Assembly (NCBI GenBank): GCA_958367245.1
Contig: CATXEA010000010.1
Coordinates: 43,695 to 107,694, forward strand
Direction of reading: 5' to 3'
Source of the DNA: an uncultured Blautia sp.
GTDB lineage: Bacteria > Bacillota > Clostridia > Lachnospirales > Lachnospiraceae
DNA: 64,000 nt
Within the stretch, counting starts at the first letter, position 1. Each line of letters starts with the position of its first letter. Below, piece after piece: positions 52,535 through 60,701 of this stretch. The notes under the pieces are model-generated. The model had not been told where the DNA came from and ran no database searches. It saw only the letters and a list, made by a program, of their open reading frames with translations. A program made the position numbers and the translations under genes.

Positions 52535-54382
52535 ATGAAAAGTAAAAAGAGTATATTTTCAAGATTTTATGTATTGCTTTGCCTTGCATTCTTTTACCTG
52601 CCGATTCTGGTAACGATGATTTTTTCTTTTAATTCATCGAAATCACTGACCAGATTTACGGGTTTTTCCCTTCGCTGGTACGGCGAGCTTTTAAAGAATG
52701 TAGAGGTAAGTAAGGCAGTTTATGTATCCGTTACTGTTGCCATCCTTGCAACCGTTATTTCTACAGTGCTTGGAACCATTACAGCCATCGGTCTTTCCAA
52801 GTCAAAGAAGGTGGTAAAGGAACTGCTTTTAAATATCAACAATATTCCGATTCTGAATCCGGAGATTGTGACAGCCATCGGTCTGATGCTGCTGTTTTCC
52901 TCTCTGGGCTTCAGAAAGGGATATATGACGATGCTTCTGGCGCATATTGCTTTTTGTACGCCTTATGTAATCACAAGCGTGTATCCGAAGGTAAGGGGAC
53001 TTGACCCGAATATGGCAAATGCGGCTATGGACCTTGGCGCTACGCCGTATCAGGCGCTGACGAAGGTTATTGTGCCGATGATCAAAGAGGGTATTTTTGC
53101 AGGTGCGCTTCTTGCGTTCACCATGTCCTTTGACGATTTCGTTATTTCCTACTTCGTTTCAGGAAATGGTGTAAAAAATATTTCCATTGTCGTTTATAAC
53201 ATGACAAAGAGAATCAATCCGACCATCAACGCATTGTCAACCATTGTAATAGTTGTCATTATACTGGTGCTTGCCCTGTCCAATCTCCTGCCTGCATTAA
53301 AGAAGTTTACAACAGGCAGAATCAACAGAAAGACAAGGCGTGTCCTTTCGCTGGTTCTGGTGGCAGCAGTGGCTCTTGGACTTGCGAAATGGGGCTATGT
53401 AGCGCAGGGAAAACATGTGCTGAAGGTTTACAATGCAGGAGAGTATATTGATCCTGAGCTGCTGGAACAATTTGAAAAAGAATATGACTGTACGGTTGTA
53501 TACGAAACTTTTGAATCAAATGAGATGATGTACACCAAGCTTTCCAGCGGTGAGACGTATGATATTCTGGTTCCGTCAGATTATATGATCGAGCGTCTGA
53601 TTAAAGAAGAATATCTCCAGAGAATTGACTGGGATCTGATTCCGAATAAGAAGAATCTTATGAAGGATGTTGTAAATAAAAGCTATGACCCCGGAAACCG
53701 TTACTCCTGTCCATATTTTTACGGAACAGTGGGAATTCTGTATGATAAGACAGTAGTTGACGAGGCTGACTTAAAGGATGGCTGGAATCTTCTGGCAAAT
53801 CCGAAATATAAGGGAAATCTTTATATGTACGATTCCGAGAGGGATTCCTTTATGATTGCTTTGAAGGCTCTGGGCTATTCCATGAATACTACCAGCGAGA
53901 AGGAAATCGAGGAGGCGTACCAGTGGCTGATTCATCAAAGAGACAGCATGGAGCCGATTTATGCAGGCGACGACGTAATCGACAATATGATTTCCGGAAA
54001 CAAGGCTCTGGCAGTGGTTTATTCCGGAGACGCGTCCTACATTATCAGCGAAAATCCGAATCTTGCGTACTATACGCCTGAGGAGGGAACCAACCTGTGG
54101 TACGATGCTATGGTCATTACAAAGGACTGCAGTGAGACAGAACTTGCCCATGAATTTATTAATTTTATGATAAGTGAGAAATCTGCTCTTTCCAATACGG
54201 AAGAAGTAGGGTATACTTCTACTGTAAAGAGCGCTTTTGAGACGATGCGTGACGGAGATTATGCGGGAATCAGCTCCTACATACCGGAAACGGATAATCC
54301 AAACAGCGAGATCTTTGCCTACCAGAAACCGCAGATCAAGCAGTTGTTTGCGGAGCTCTGGACAAAGGTAAAAGCAAAGTAA
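52535..54382 (+). CDS. potCD: PotC permease fused to PotD substrate-binding domain
   Basis: 615 residues in one frame. PotC-like permease occupies 1 to about 262 (EAA-type loop NAAMDLGATPYQALTKVIV, SFDDFVISYFV). A basic stretch and one extra helix follow (about 268-290, VLSLVLVAAVALGLAKWGYV). A PotD-type receptor fills about 297-615 (LKVYNAGEYIDPELL, PYFYGTVGILYDK). The extra helix would place the receptor outside, anchored to the permease. This architecture is known in Firmicutes polyamine importers. AGGAGCAGGGGG lies upstream. Confidence 0.92.
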   Translation: MKSKKSIFSRFYVLLCLAFFYLPILVTMIFSFNSSKSLTRFTGFSLRWYGELLKNVEVSKAVYVSVTVAILATVISTVLGTITAIGLSKSKKVVKELLLNINNIPILNPEIVTAIGLMLLFSSLGFRKGYMTMLLAHIAFCTPYVITSVYPKVRGLDPNMANAAMDLGATPYQALTKVIVPMIKEGIFAGALLAFTMSFDDFVISYFVSGNGVKNISIVVYNMTKRINPTINALSTIVIVVIILVLALSNLLPALKKFTTGRINRKTRRVLSLVLVAAVALGLAKWGYVAQGKHVLKVYNAGEYIDPELLEQFEKEYDCTVVYETFESNEMMYTKLSSGETYDILVPSDYMIERLIKEEYLQRIDWDLIPNKKNLMKDVVNKSYDPGNRYSCPYFYGTVGILYDKTVVDEADLKDGWNLLANPKYKGNLYMYDSERDSFMIALKALGYSMNTTSEKEIEEAYQWLIHQRDSMEPIYAGDDVIDNMISGNKALAVVYSGDASYIISENPNLAYYTPEEGTNLWYDAMVITKDCSETELAHEFINFMISEKSALSNTEEVGYTSTVKSAFETMRDGDYAGISSYIPETDNPNSEIFAYQKPQIKQLFAELWTKVKAK

Positions 54383-54419
54383 CTGACGACATCATGGTTT
54401 TGCAGAAAGGAGTTTTGCA

Positions 54420-55457
54420 ATGAAGATGAAAAGAGCGGCAGCAGTGCTGATGTGCGCTGCACTTGCAGGAAGCGTTCTGACAGGTTTCAGGGACGCGGGA
54501 GAAGATAAGGAACTGGTACTTTTTACCTGGCAGGGAATGTTTCCACAGGAAGTCCTCGACGGATTTGAGGAAGAGACAGGAGTTAAGGTAATCTATTCCA
54601 ATTTTGATACAGATGAGACGATGCTGGAGAAGCTTTCTATGGCTAAGGGCGGAGACTATGACTTCGTAATCGCAGACGACTATATTCTGGAAACGGTTAT
54701 TGCCAACGGTCTTGCTCAGGAGCTTGACAAGGAATCTCTGGAAAATATCGGAAATATCAACCCTTTATATCAGGGACAGTTCTATGATCCGGAAGATGCC
54801 TACACAGTACCGTACGGAGCAGGAATTCCTCTTATCGTATATGATCCGGAGCAGGTTGAGCTTGATATCAAGGGCTACAGTGACCTCTGGGATGAATCAC
54901 TGGAGGACAGCATCGCGCTGGTGGGGAATTACCGCGTAATCAACGGCATTACCCAGCTTTCCCTTGGAAAGAGTATGAATGAAGAGGATGTAGATGTAAT
55001 TAAGGAGACCGGAAAGAAGCTTCAGGAGCTTGCTCCCAATGTACGTATGATTCAGGATGACAATACACAGAATGCGCTTTTAAACGGAGAAGCAAGCGTA
55101 GCCCTTCTTTATACTTCTCAGGTGACTGCGGCCCTTGCAGAAAACCCTGACCTTAAAGTGGTATACCCTGAGGAGGGTCTTGGATTCGGAATCATGGGAG
55201 CTTTTATCCCAAGTCAGGCGCCTAATAAAGACGCGGCGTATTCTTTCCTGGATTATCTGATGCAGCCGGAGATTGCCGCGCAGTGTACCAACTACATCGG
55301 TTATTACAGCACAAACAAGGCAGCCGATGAATTCGTAAATGAAAATCTCGTAGTTCCTGACGATGTGACAAAAGGAGAAATCGTGCAGAATGTAAGTCAG
55401 GAAGCCGAAGAACAGTATAATAAGAACTGGACAGAATTTAAGGCAGCCTGCGATTGA
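54420..55457 (+). CDS. PotD-type binding protein lacking the lipobox cysteine
   Basis: 345 residues. A signal peptide (KMKRAAAVLMCAALAGSVLTG) leads to a complete PotD-like receptor with FTWQGMFPQEVLDGF and YTVPYGAGIPLIVYD. The end of the signal reads LTGF: Phe23 (TTC, 54486-54488) stands where a lipoprotein has Cys. One base change from TGC would explain it. Without lipidation it would be released or held by its uncleaved signal helix. It follows the PotCD fusion and could instead serve system 1, which lacks a receptor (inference). Confidence 0.88.
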   Translation: MKMKRAAAVLMCAALAGSVLTGFRDAGEDKELVLFTWQGMFPQEVLDGFEEETGVKVIYSNFDTDETMLEKLSMAKGGDYDFVIADDYILETVIANGLAQELDKESLENIGNINPLYQGQFYDPEDAYTVPYGAGIPLIVYDPEQVELDIKGYSDLWDESLEDSIALVGNYRVINGITQLSLGKSMNEEDVDVIKETGKKLQELAPNVRMIQDDNTQNALLNGEASVALLYTSQVTAALAENPDLKVVYPEEGLGFGIMGAFIPSQAPNKDAAYSFLDYLMQPEIAAQCTNYIGYYSTNKAADEFVNENLVVPDDVTKGEIVQNVSQEAEEQYNKNWTEFKAACD

Positions 55458-55490
55458 TATTTGACAGCGAAACTACATACGAAAAAACAA

Positions 55491-55520
55491 ACAGCCAAAT
55501 CCGAAGCAGGATTTGGCTGT
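55491..55520 (-). terminator. Perfect hairpin before ptsI
   Basis: A 12-base-pair perfect stem (55491-55502 with 55509-55520), loop GAAGCA. The A-rich flank lies upstream, so a T-run follows it only on the minus strand. On the plus strand it may be a weak terminator or processing site after the Pot operon. Confidence 0.45.
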
Positions 55521-55540
55521 AATAACAAGGGGGACAAAGG

Positions 55541-57160
55541 ATGGAAATTTATAATGGTTCCGGAGCCTTCTCCGGAATCGCCATCGGCAGAATACTGTAT
55601 TATCAGAGAAATGAACACCGCATACGTCAGTACGTGGTAAATAATGTAAAAACAGAGCTGGAAATTTTTGGAGAAGCCTGTCTGAAGGTGGAAGAGGAAT
55701 TGGATGCCCGTTATAAAGAGTATGCAGCTTCAGCAGGAGCGGAAGCAGACGTTTTTCTCACTCAGAAAAAGATTCTGAACAGCAAAAGCTTCAAAAAAGC
55801 CATAGAAAGCATCATTCAGAATGAAAAAGTCAATGCCGCATATGCGGTTATGACGACAAGGGATGAAATCACATCGACCTTCCGGAATCTGGAGGAAGAG
55901 GTGATCAAAGAGCGGATCGCAGGGATTCGTCTTCTCTCAGACCGTCTGATCGGAGCGCTGGGGGGGATTTCTCCGAAGATTGATCTGGGAGACGAACCGG
56001 TTATTCTTGTCACAGAGAATATTTTTCCCACTGAGCTGATGGAGATGGATAAAGAGAAGCTTCTCGGAATCGTCACCCATCAGGGTTCGGATATTTCTCA
56101 CGCCTCTATTATGGCAAAAAGCATGAATCTGCCTATGCTGGTGGGGATTGAGACAGATATGGACTGGGAAGGGGAGTATGCCATCATAGACGGCTACAGC
56201 GGCACTTTTTACATTGACCCTGACGAGGAGCTCCTCAGAGAATATGAGGTTCGCAGACATGCGGATTTAAAGGAGAGAGAAGAGCTTCTTGAGCTTCGCA
56301 GTATGCCGGACGTGACCCGCGACGGCAAAAAAGTAAATATTTATGCGAATATCGGAAATATGGACGATTTGAGCAGTGTTCTTTATTACAGCGCTGCTGG
56401 AATCGGACTTTTAAGAAGCGAATTCCAGTACCTTGGTCGGGAGAATTATCCAAGGGAAAACGAACTTTTCCTTGCTTACCGCAAGATTGCCGAGACAATG
56501 GGAGACCATATGGCGGTTATCCGCACGGCAGACCTTGGAGCAGACAAGCAGGCGGAATATCTGGACATTCCCAGCGAAGCCAATCCGATTATGGGAAACA
56601 GGGGGATCCGTCTCTGCCTTGACCGTAAAAAAATGTTTAAAGCACAGCTTCGGGCGATTTTCCGGGCGAGCGCTTACGGAAATCTGGCAATCATGTACCC
56701 GATGATTTCCTCAGAGGAGGAAGTGGATGAAATTGAAAGCCTGATTGCAGAAGTGAAAGAGGGGCTGAAAGAGAAAAATATCCCTTACAAGGATATTAAG
56801 ACGGGGATTATGGTGGAGACGCCCGCTGCTGTAATGCTCAGCCGGGAACTGGCGAAAAGAGTGGATTTCCTGAGTCTCGGCACAAATGACCTGACCCAGT
56901 ATACACTTGCTATGGACAGACAGAATCCTCTTCTTCGAAGCAAATATAACGACCATCATCCGGCAGTAATGAAAATGATTAAGATGGTAGTGGACGCAGG
57001 GCATCAGGAAGGCTGTCCTGTCTATATCTGCGGTGAGCTGGCAGCAGATACTCATCTGACGAAGACGTTTCTTCAGATGGGAGTGGACGGGCTGTCCGTA
57101 GTGCCTGCCAGCATCCTGCCGGTGCGAAAGGCAGTCCGCTGTACGGATTTGAGACATTAG
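55541..57160 (+). CDS. ptsI: Phosphoenolpyruvate-protein phosphotransferase (enzyme I)
   Basis: 539 residues, somewhat shorter than the usual 570. An N-terminal HPr-binding helical domain is followed by the phospho-His swivel motif (THQGSDISHASIMAKSM; His in ISHASI), then the PEP-binding barrel with MGNRGIRLCL, SLGTNDLTQYTLAMDR and active-site Cys in VYICGELAAD. It starts the PTS by moving phosphate from PEP to HPr. No ptsH or EII genes are nearby. The shorter N-terminal part may mean an atypical HPr partner (inference). Confidence 0.92.
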   Translation: MEIYNGSGAFSGIAIGRILYYQRNEHRIRQYVVNNVKTELEIFGEACLKVEEELDARYKEYAASAGAEADVFLTQKKILNSKSFKKAIESIIQNEKVNAAYAVMTTRDEITSTFRNLEEEVIKERIAGIRLLSDRLIGALGGISPKIDLGDEPVILVTENIFPTELMEMDKEKLLGIVTHQGSDISHASIMAKSMNLPMLVGIETDMDWEGEYAIIDGYSGTFYIDPDEELLREYEVRRHADLKEREELLELRSMPDVTRDGKKVNIYANIGNMDDLSSVLYYSAAGIGLLRSEFQYLGRENYPRENELFLAYRKIAETMGDHMAVIRTADLGADKQAEYLDIPSEANPIMGNRGIRLCLDRKKMFKAQLRAIFRASAYGNLAIMYPMISSEEEVDEIESLIAEVKEGLKEKNIPYKDIKTGIMVETPAAVMLSRELAKRVDFLSLGTNDLTQYTLAMDRQNPLLRSKYNDHHPAVMKMIKMVVDAGHQEGCPVYICGELAADTHLTKTFLQMGVDGLSVVPASILPVRKAVRCTDLRH

Positions 57161-57169
57161 GAGAATGAA

Positions 57170-58303
57170 ATGAAAAGTAAAGTGATTCTTCTCCCCTGTG
57201 AGGAGTATGAGGAAGAAAAAATATATACGCTGCTGAAAAAAGCTCTGGAGCTTCTTGGGGGTACAGAAAGCCTGATAAAGAAAGAAGAAAAAATTCTTCT
57301 GAAACCCAATCTTCTGAAAAGAGCAGAGGTGGAAAAGGCGGTTATTACCCATCCTGTGGTTGTGGGGGCTTTTGCCCGGATTCTCAGGGAAGAAGGCTAT
57401 GAAAACCTTGTGCTTGCAGATTCCTGCGGCCACGGTACCACGAAGGCTGTCATCAAAGGGACGGGAATGGACGCATATCTTGAGAAATATAAGATTCCCG
57501 CCATTGATTATTCGCAGGGGATTTCTGTAGATTATCCCCAGGGAGTGCAGGCAAAGGAATTTGTGATTCCGAAAGAGCTTCTTGAGGCGGACTGTGTGAT
57601 TTCTCTGTGTAAGATGAAGACTCACGCTCTGGAACGTGTGACAGGGGCTGTGAAGAACAGCTACGGCTTTATTTACGGGCTTCACAAGGCAAAGGGCCAT
57701 ACCCTGTATCCCAGCGCAGACAGCTTTGCACGGATGCTGGTAGACCTCAATAAGTATGTTGCGCCCAGACTGTATGTGATGGATGGAATCGTGGCAATGG
57801 AGGGGAACGGTCCGGGTTCCGGCGACCCGACCCCTATGAAGGTGATGCTTGTCTCGAAAGACCCGGTTGCCCTTGACAGCATATTCTGCCGTCTTGTGCA
57901 TTTGAAGCCGGATATGGTACCTACCAATTATCACGGCGAGAAGATGGGACTTGGCACATGGAAAGAAGAGGAAATCGAGCTTCTGACACCGGAAGGGGAA
58001 ATATCCATGACTGAGGCGGTAAGCAGATACGGAAACCCTTCTTTCAATGTTGACCGGACAGAAGTGCGTCACAACATCTGGACTAAGATGGCAGGGGCTC
58101 TGAAGTTATTTCAGAAGAAGCCCTACATTGATGAGGCGCGCTGTATCCGGTGCGGCATCTGTGTCAAAAGTTGCCCTGTTCCCGAAAAAGCCGTAGACTT
58201 CCAAAAAGGTCGGGACAAGCCTCCTGTATACGACTACAGGAAATGCATCCGCTGTTTCTGCTGTCAGGAAATGTGCCCGGAGAAGGCAATAAAAGTGAAA
58301 TAA
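57170..58303 (+). CDS. DUF362 protein with C-terminal 2x[4Fe-4S] ferredoxin domain
   Basis: 377 residues. The DUF362 core (about 1-300) has KPNLLKRAEVEKAVITHP and MDGIVAMEGNGPGSG. Two ferredoxin motifs follow, CIRCGICVKSCPVPEKAV and CIRCFCCQEMCPEKAI (about 325-372). DUF362 proteins are common in anaerobes; the reaction is unknown. It starts 9 bases after ptsI and is probably co-transcribed. No clear terminator follows. Confidence 0.9.
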   Translation: MKSKVILLPCEEYEEEKIYTLLKKALELLGGTESLIKKEEKILLKPNLLKRAEVEKAVITHPVVVGAFARILREEGYENLVLADSCGHGTTKAVIKGTGMDAYLEKYKIPAIDYSQGISVDYPQGVQAKEFVIPKELLEADCVISLCKMKTHALERVTGAVKNSYGFIYGLHKAKGHTLYPSADSFARMLVDLNKYVAPRLYVMDGIVAMEGNGPGSGDPTPMKVMLVSKDPVALDSIFCRLVHLKPDMVPTNYHGEKMGLGTWKEEEIELLTPEGEISMTEAVSRYGNPSFNVDRTEVRHNIWTKMAGALKLFQKKPYIDEARCIRCGICVKSCPVPEKAVDFQKGRDKPPVYDYRKCIRCFCCQEMCPEKAIKVK

Positions 58304-58315
58304 AAAAGATGAAGG

Positions 58316-58344
58316 TTGTATTCTGAAGTAGGATATGCTACGAT
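58316..58344 (+). promoter_or_regulatory. Candidate promoter of the toxin-antitoxin-chaperone operon
   Basis: TTGTAT (58316-58321), 17-base spacer, TACGAT (58339-58344), in an AT-rich gap of 135 bases after the DUF362 gene. Confidence 0.45.
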
Positions 58345-58438
58345 AAATATATATTTTGAATGTAAATATTAAAATGTGGTTGGTTTATAGGATGTGATTT
58401 TGCATAGTGGCTTAAGCATCTGGAATAAGAGTGAAAAA

Positions 58439-59026
58439 ATGAAAGAGATAGGATATCATGGAACCTGTTTAAGGCATCGGGAAGATATAGAGAAAAACGG
58501 TTTGGATCCTGACAAATGTAGTTATCGTACAGATCATTGGCTGGGACAGGGAGTATATTTTTTTGACGATTATGAAAAAGCATTATGGTGGGCATCGACG
58601 ATATCTTTGCAAAATAAGAGCTGTGGAGGCATAATTTTTGAAGCTGATATAGAAGCGTCAGATAAAGAAGTATTGGATTTGGATGATAATAAACAGTTGG
58701 ATTATTTTATGACAGAAACCTTACAAACTCTTCAGGAAATAAAGGAGCAGTGTTCTGGACAAATGCCAATATTTGATGACGGGAAGATGCGTGCTGTTTT
58801 TTTCGATTATTATAAGATACGCAAGGGGATATCCGTAATCATAGGAACGTTTCAAAAAACTTGTGCGGGCTATACGTGTAAAAGAAGTCCCGCTGAAAGA
58901 GAAAATCAACAAAAAATAATGGATATAATTGGAATTAAATTTAAAGAAAGACAAATTTGTGTATCCCAAAAAGAGTGTATCAAATCAACGAAATTGATAT
59001 ATAATGAGCAGGAAGAGGTGATATGA
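58439..59026 (+). CDS. ADP-ribosyltransferase-like toxin of a putative TAC operon
   Basis: About 195 residues from ATG 58439; a GTG at 58394 would add 15 residues, but its only SD-like bases are too close. The N-terminus YHGTCLRHREDIEKNGL, with His7 in HGT, followed by LGQGVYFFDDYEKALWWA (Tyr40), is the layout of H-Y-x type ADP-ribosyltransferases: His and Tyr hold NAD, then a helix with A..WA. A strand (IIFEADIE) and an acidic region follow; the third catalytic residue is not certain. The operon order (this gene, small acidic protein, SecB-like protein) is that of CmdTAC, in which the toxin ADP-ribosylates mRNA during phage infection. Target here unknown. Codon use is AT-rich compared with neighbours. 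Confidence 0.7.
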   Translation: MKEIGYHGTCLRHREDIEKNGLDPDKCSYRTDHWLGQGVYFFDDYEKALWWASTISLQNKSCGGIIFEADIEASDKEVLDLDDNKQLDYFMTETLQTLQEIKEQCSGQMPIFDDGKMRAVFFDYYKIRKGISVIIGTFQKTCAGYTCKRSPAERENQQKIMDIIGIKFKERQICVSQKECIKSTKLIYNEQEEVI

Positions 59027-59262
59027 TGTTTGATAAGGACTTATTTCTTTTGCTATGCGAAAAATATGATGTTGAACTGAGTGAGATAAATGATGCCCCG
59101 GTAATAAAAAATGGCTTGAGTGTTCACGAGATTACAGACGAAGATGTAGTCCGTGCTTTTGAATTTCATCAACCATATTTTGAATATTTCGGTAATAGAA
59201 TTAATACAGAAACTATGATGTGTGAGTTTTCTTTATTGGAAGATTATGCAGAGGCATGTTAG
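59023..59262 (+). CDS. Small acidic protein, putative antitoxin
   Basis: 79 residues, overlapping the toxin-like gene by 4 bases. It has an excellent ribosome site (GGAAGAGGTGAT), which would favour strong translation of an antitoxin. The protein is acidic, with no membrane helix and no DNA-binding motif. I do not recognise a family. In TAC systems the antitoxin carries a C-terminal segment that needs the chaperone. Here the last 20 residues (NTETMMCEFSLLEDYAEAC) are the candidate. A second ATG one codon later (59026) is out of frame. Confidence 0.7.
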   Translation: MMFDKDLFLLLCEKYDVELSEINDAPVIKNGLSVHEITDEDVVRAFEFHQPYFEYFGNRINTETMMCEFSLLEDYAEAC

Positions 59263-59271
59263 GAGAAATGT

Positions 59272-59664
59272 ATGAAAGTGAAGGCTAAATATGAAAGCTC
59301 TCTTGTGTTGGAGAAAATGGAAATTACGGAGAGTACTTTCAGAAAAAAAGATGGGGATTTAGGCGAGTTAGAACTGAATGTTGAAGTTGAACACAGTATG
59401 CGCATACTTACAGAAGATGTTTTCGAGGTGTTTCTGGTTACAATAGTGTCTGACGAGGAAGAAAAGGTTTTTATCAGGGTGAAGGGAAGAGCGATTTTTG
59501 TTACGCAACAGCAAAATGTGGATATTTTAAAGAAAAATATGATAGCGATCATGTTTCCGTATATAAGGAGCTATATTTCCATAGTAACAACCCAGCCGGG
59601 AATGGAGCCCGTTGTGCTGCCTGCTATGAATATTGCTGCAATGATTAATGAAGAAAATAAATAA
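59272..59664 (+). CDS. SecB-like chaperone of a putative TAC operon
   Basis: 130 residues. An N-terminal beta-rich part is followed by the SecB-typical C-terminal pattern: IAIMFPYIRSYISIV, then TTQPGMEPVVLPAMNIAAM, which parallels the FPYAR...LPPINF region of SecB. SecB is a proteobacterial export chaperone; Gram-positives mostly lack it. SecB-like proteins outside that setting are often the C partner of toxin-antitoxin-chaperone operons, where they fold and protect the antitoxin. The AGGAGA site overlaps the upstream stop codon. It is the last gene before a strong terminator. Confidence 0.78.
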   Translation: MKVKAKYESSLVLEKMEITESTFRKKDGDLGELELNVEVEHSMRILTEDVFEVFLVTIVSDEEEKVFIRVKGRAIFVTQQQNVDILKKNMIAIMFPYIRSYISIVTTQPGMEPVVLPAMNIAAMINEENK

Positions 59665-59669
59665 AGAAT

Positions 59670-59719
59670 AAGTGCCATCTCTGTACTACATTTTGAAATA
59701 ATGTACAGTGATGGCACTT
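59670..59719. terminator. Bidirectional terminator after the TAC operon
   Basis: A 17-base-pair stem with one mismatch (59670-59686 with 59703-59719), followed by TT and preceded by A-rich sequence on the left. Confidence 0.85.
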
Positions 59720-59739
59720 TTAGATAAGATGAGAAATGA

Positions 59740-60612
59740 TTAAAGTGCCAATAGCTTCGCAGTCTCCTCAATATATTCCGGCGTTGTTCCGCAGCAGCCG
59801 CCGATAACAGAGGCGCCGTTCTCCACCAGAACCTTCATATGCTTCGCAAATTCTTTGGCAGACATACTGTACTGCGCATTGCCCAGTTCATCAATAAGGG
59901 GCATACCTGCATTTGGCTTGGCAACAACAGGAATTGAAACATTTTCTTTAATATTGCGGATTACAGAAACAAGCTGATCCGGACCAACGGAACAGTTGAC
60001 GCCAACTGCAGCAGCGCCTGCGCTTTCCAGAGCAACGGCAGCCTCCACCGCATTTCCGCCGCTGAAAATACTTCCGTCAGCCTCCACCGTCATGGTACAA
60101 AGAACAGGAAGAGAGCAGACGGAATTGGCAGCGTCAAGGGCAGCCAGAGTTTCCTCAATATTAATCATAGTTTCCGCTGCAATAAAATCCACACCGGCCT
60201 CTTCCAGAAGCTGAATCTGCTCGCAGTAAACCTCAAAGGCATCCTCATAAGTCAAATCTCCTGCAGGCGCCATCATTCTTCCTGTCGTCGTAATATCGCC
60301 TGCCACCAGAATATCCGACCCCACAGCCTCTCTGGAAAGGGAGACAAGAGAGTGATTCAATTCACGAATCTGTCCCTCTAAATTGTGAAGGCGAAGGCTG
60401 AAACGATTGCCGCCGAAAGTAGGAGCGTAAACAGCGCGGCTGCCCGCACGAACGTAAGAGCGCTGAAGGTTAAGGAAAATATCCTTATTCTCCAGAATCC
60501 ATTTCTCCGTGCAAATCCCCCGCGGCATACCCGCAGCCATAAGATTAGAACCTGTTGCTCCGTCAAGGAGAAGAATCTTCTGTGTCAGTGTCTGAAATTG
60601 TTCTCTAGTCAT
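59740..60612 (-). CDS. Homocysteine S-methyltransferase family protein
   Basis: 290 residues from ATG 60612 behind AGGAGG; an upstream in-frame start lacks a site. It has the methyltransferase barrel with zinc ligands in VGVNCS and IGGCCGT, and LLDGATGSNLMAAGMP at the N-terminus. It resembles the homocysteine-binding half of MetH or stand-alone homocysteine methyltransferases. The methyl donor is unknown; no corrinoid or folate domain is attached. Transcribed in the same direction as the epimerase gene upstream. Confidence 0.88.
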   Translation of the reverse strand: MTREQFQTLTQKILLLDGATGSNLMAAGMPRGICTEKWILENKDIFLNLQRSYVRAGSRAVYAPTFGGNRFSLRLHNLEGQIRELNHSLVSLSREAVGSDILVAGDITTTGRMMAPAGDLTYEDAFEVYCEQIQLLEEAGVDFIAAETMINIEETLAALDAANSVCSLPVLCTMTVEADGSIFSGGNAVEAAVALESAGAAAVGVNCSVGPDQLVSVIRNIKENVSIPVVAKPNAGMPLIDELGNAQYSMSAKEFAKHMKVLVENGASVIGGCCGTTPEYIEETAKLLAL

Positions 60613-60701
60613 GAAAGTCCTCCTGAAATATAAAATAGTAAGTTCTAAGCTGCCCCTTCCGCGCAAGGGAGCTGTCAGTGAAATCAAATGTGAGAGCCGG
60701 C

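Noticed and set aside
56711..58072. Long open frame on the minus strand (453 codons) across ptsI and the DUF362 gene
   Set aside because: It lies antisense to two clear enzymes, spans their boundary, and its product is rich in His, Cys and Leu with no recognisable motif. It is a shadow of codon bias.
59272..59664. SecB as a general export chaperone
   Set aside because: It is last in a three-gene operon with a toxin-like gene, in a Gram-positive setting where SecB is not expected; the TAC reading fits better.
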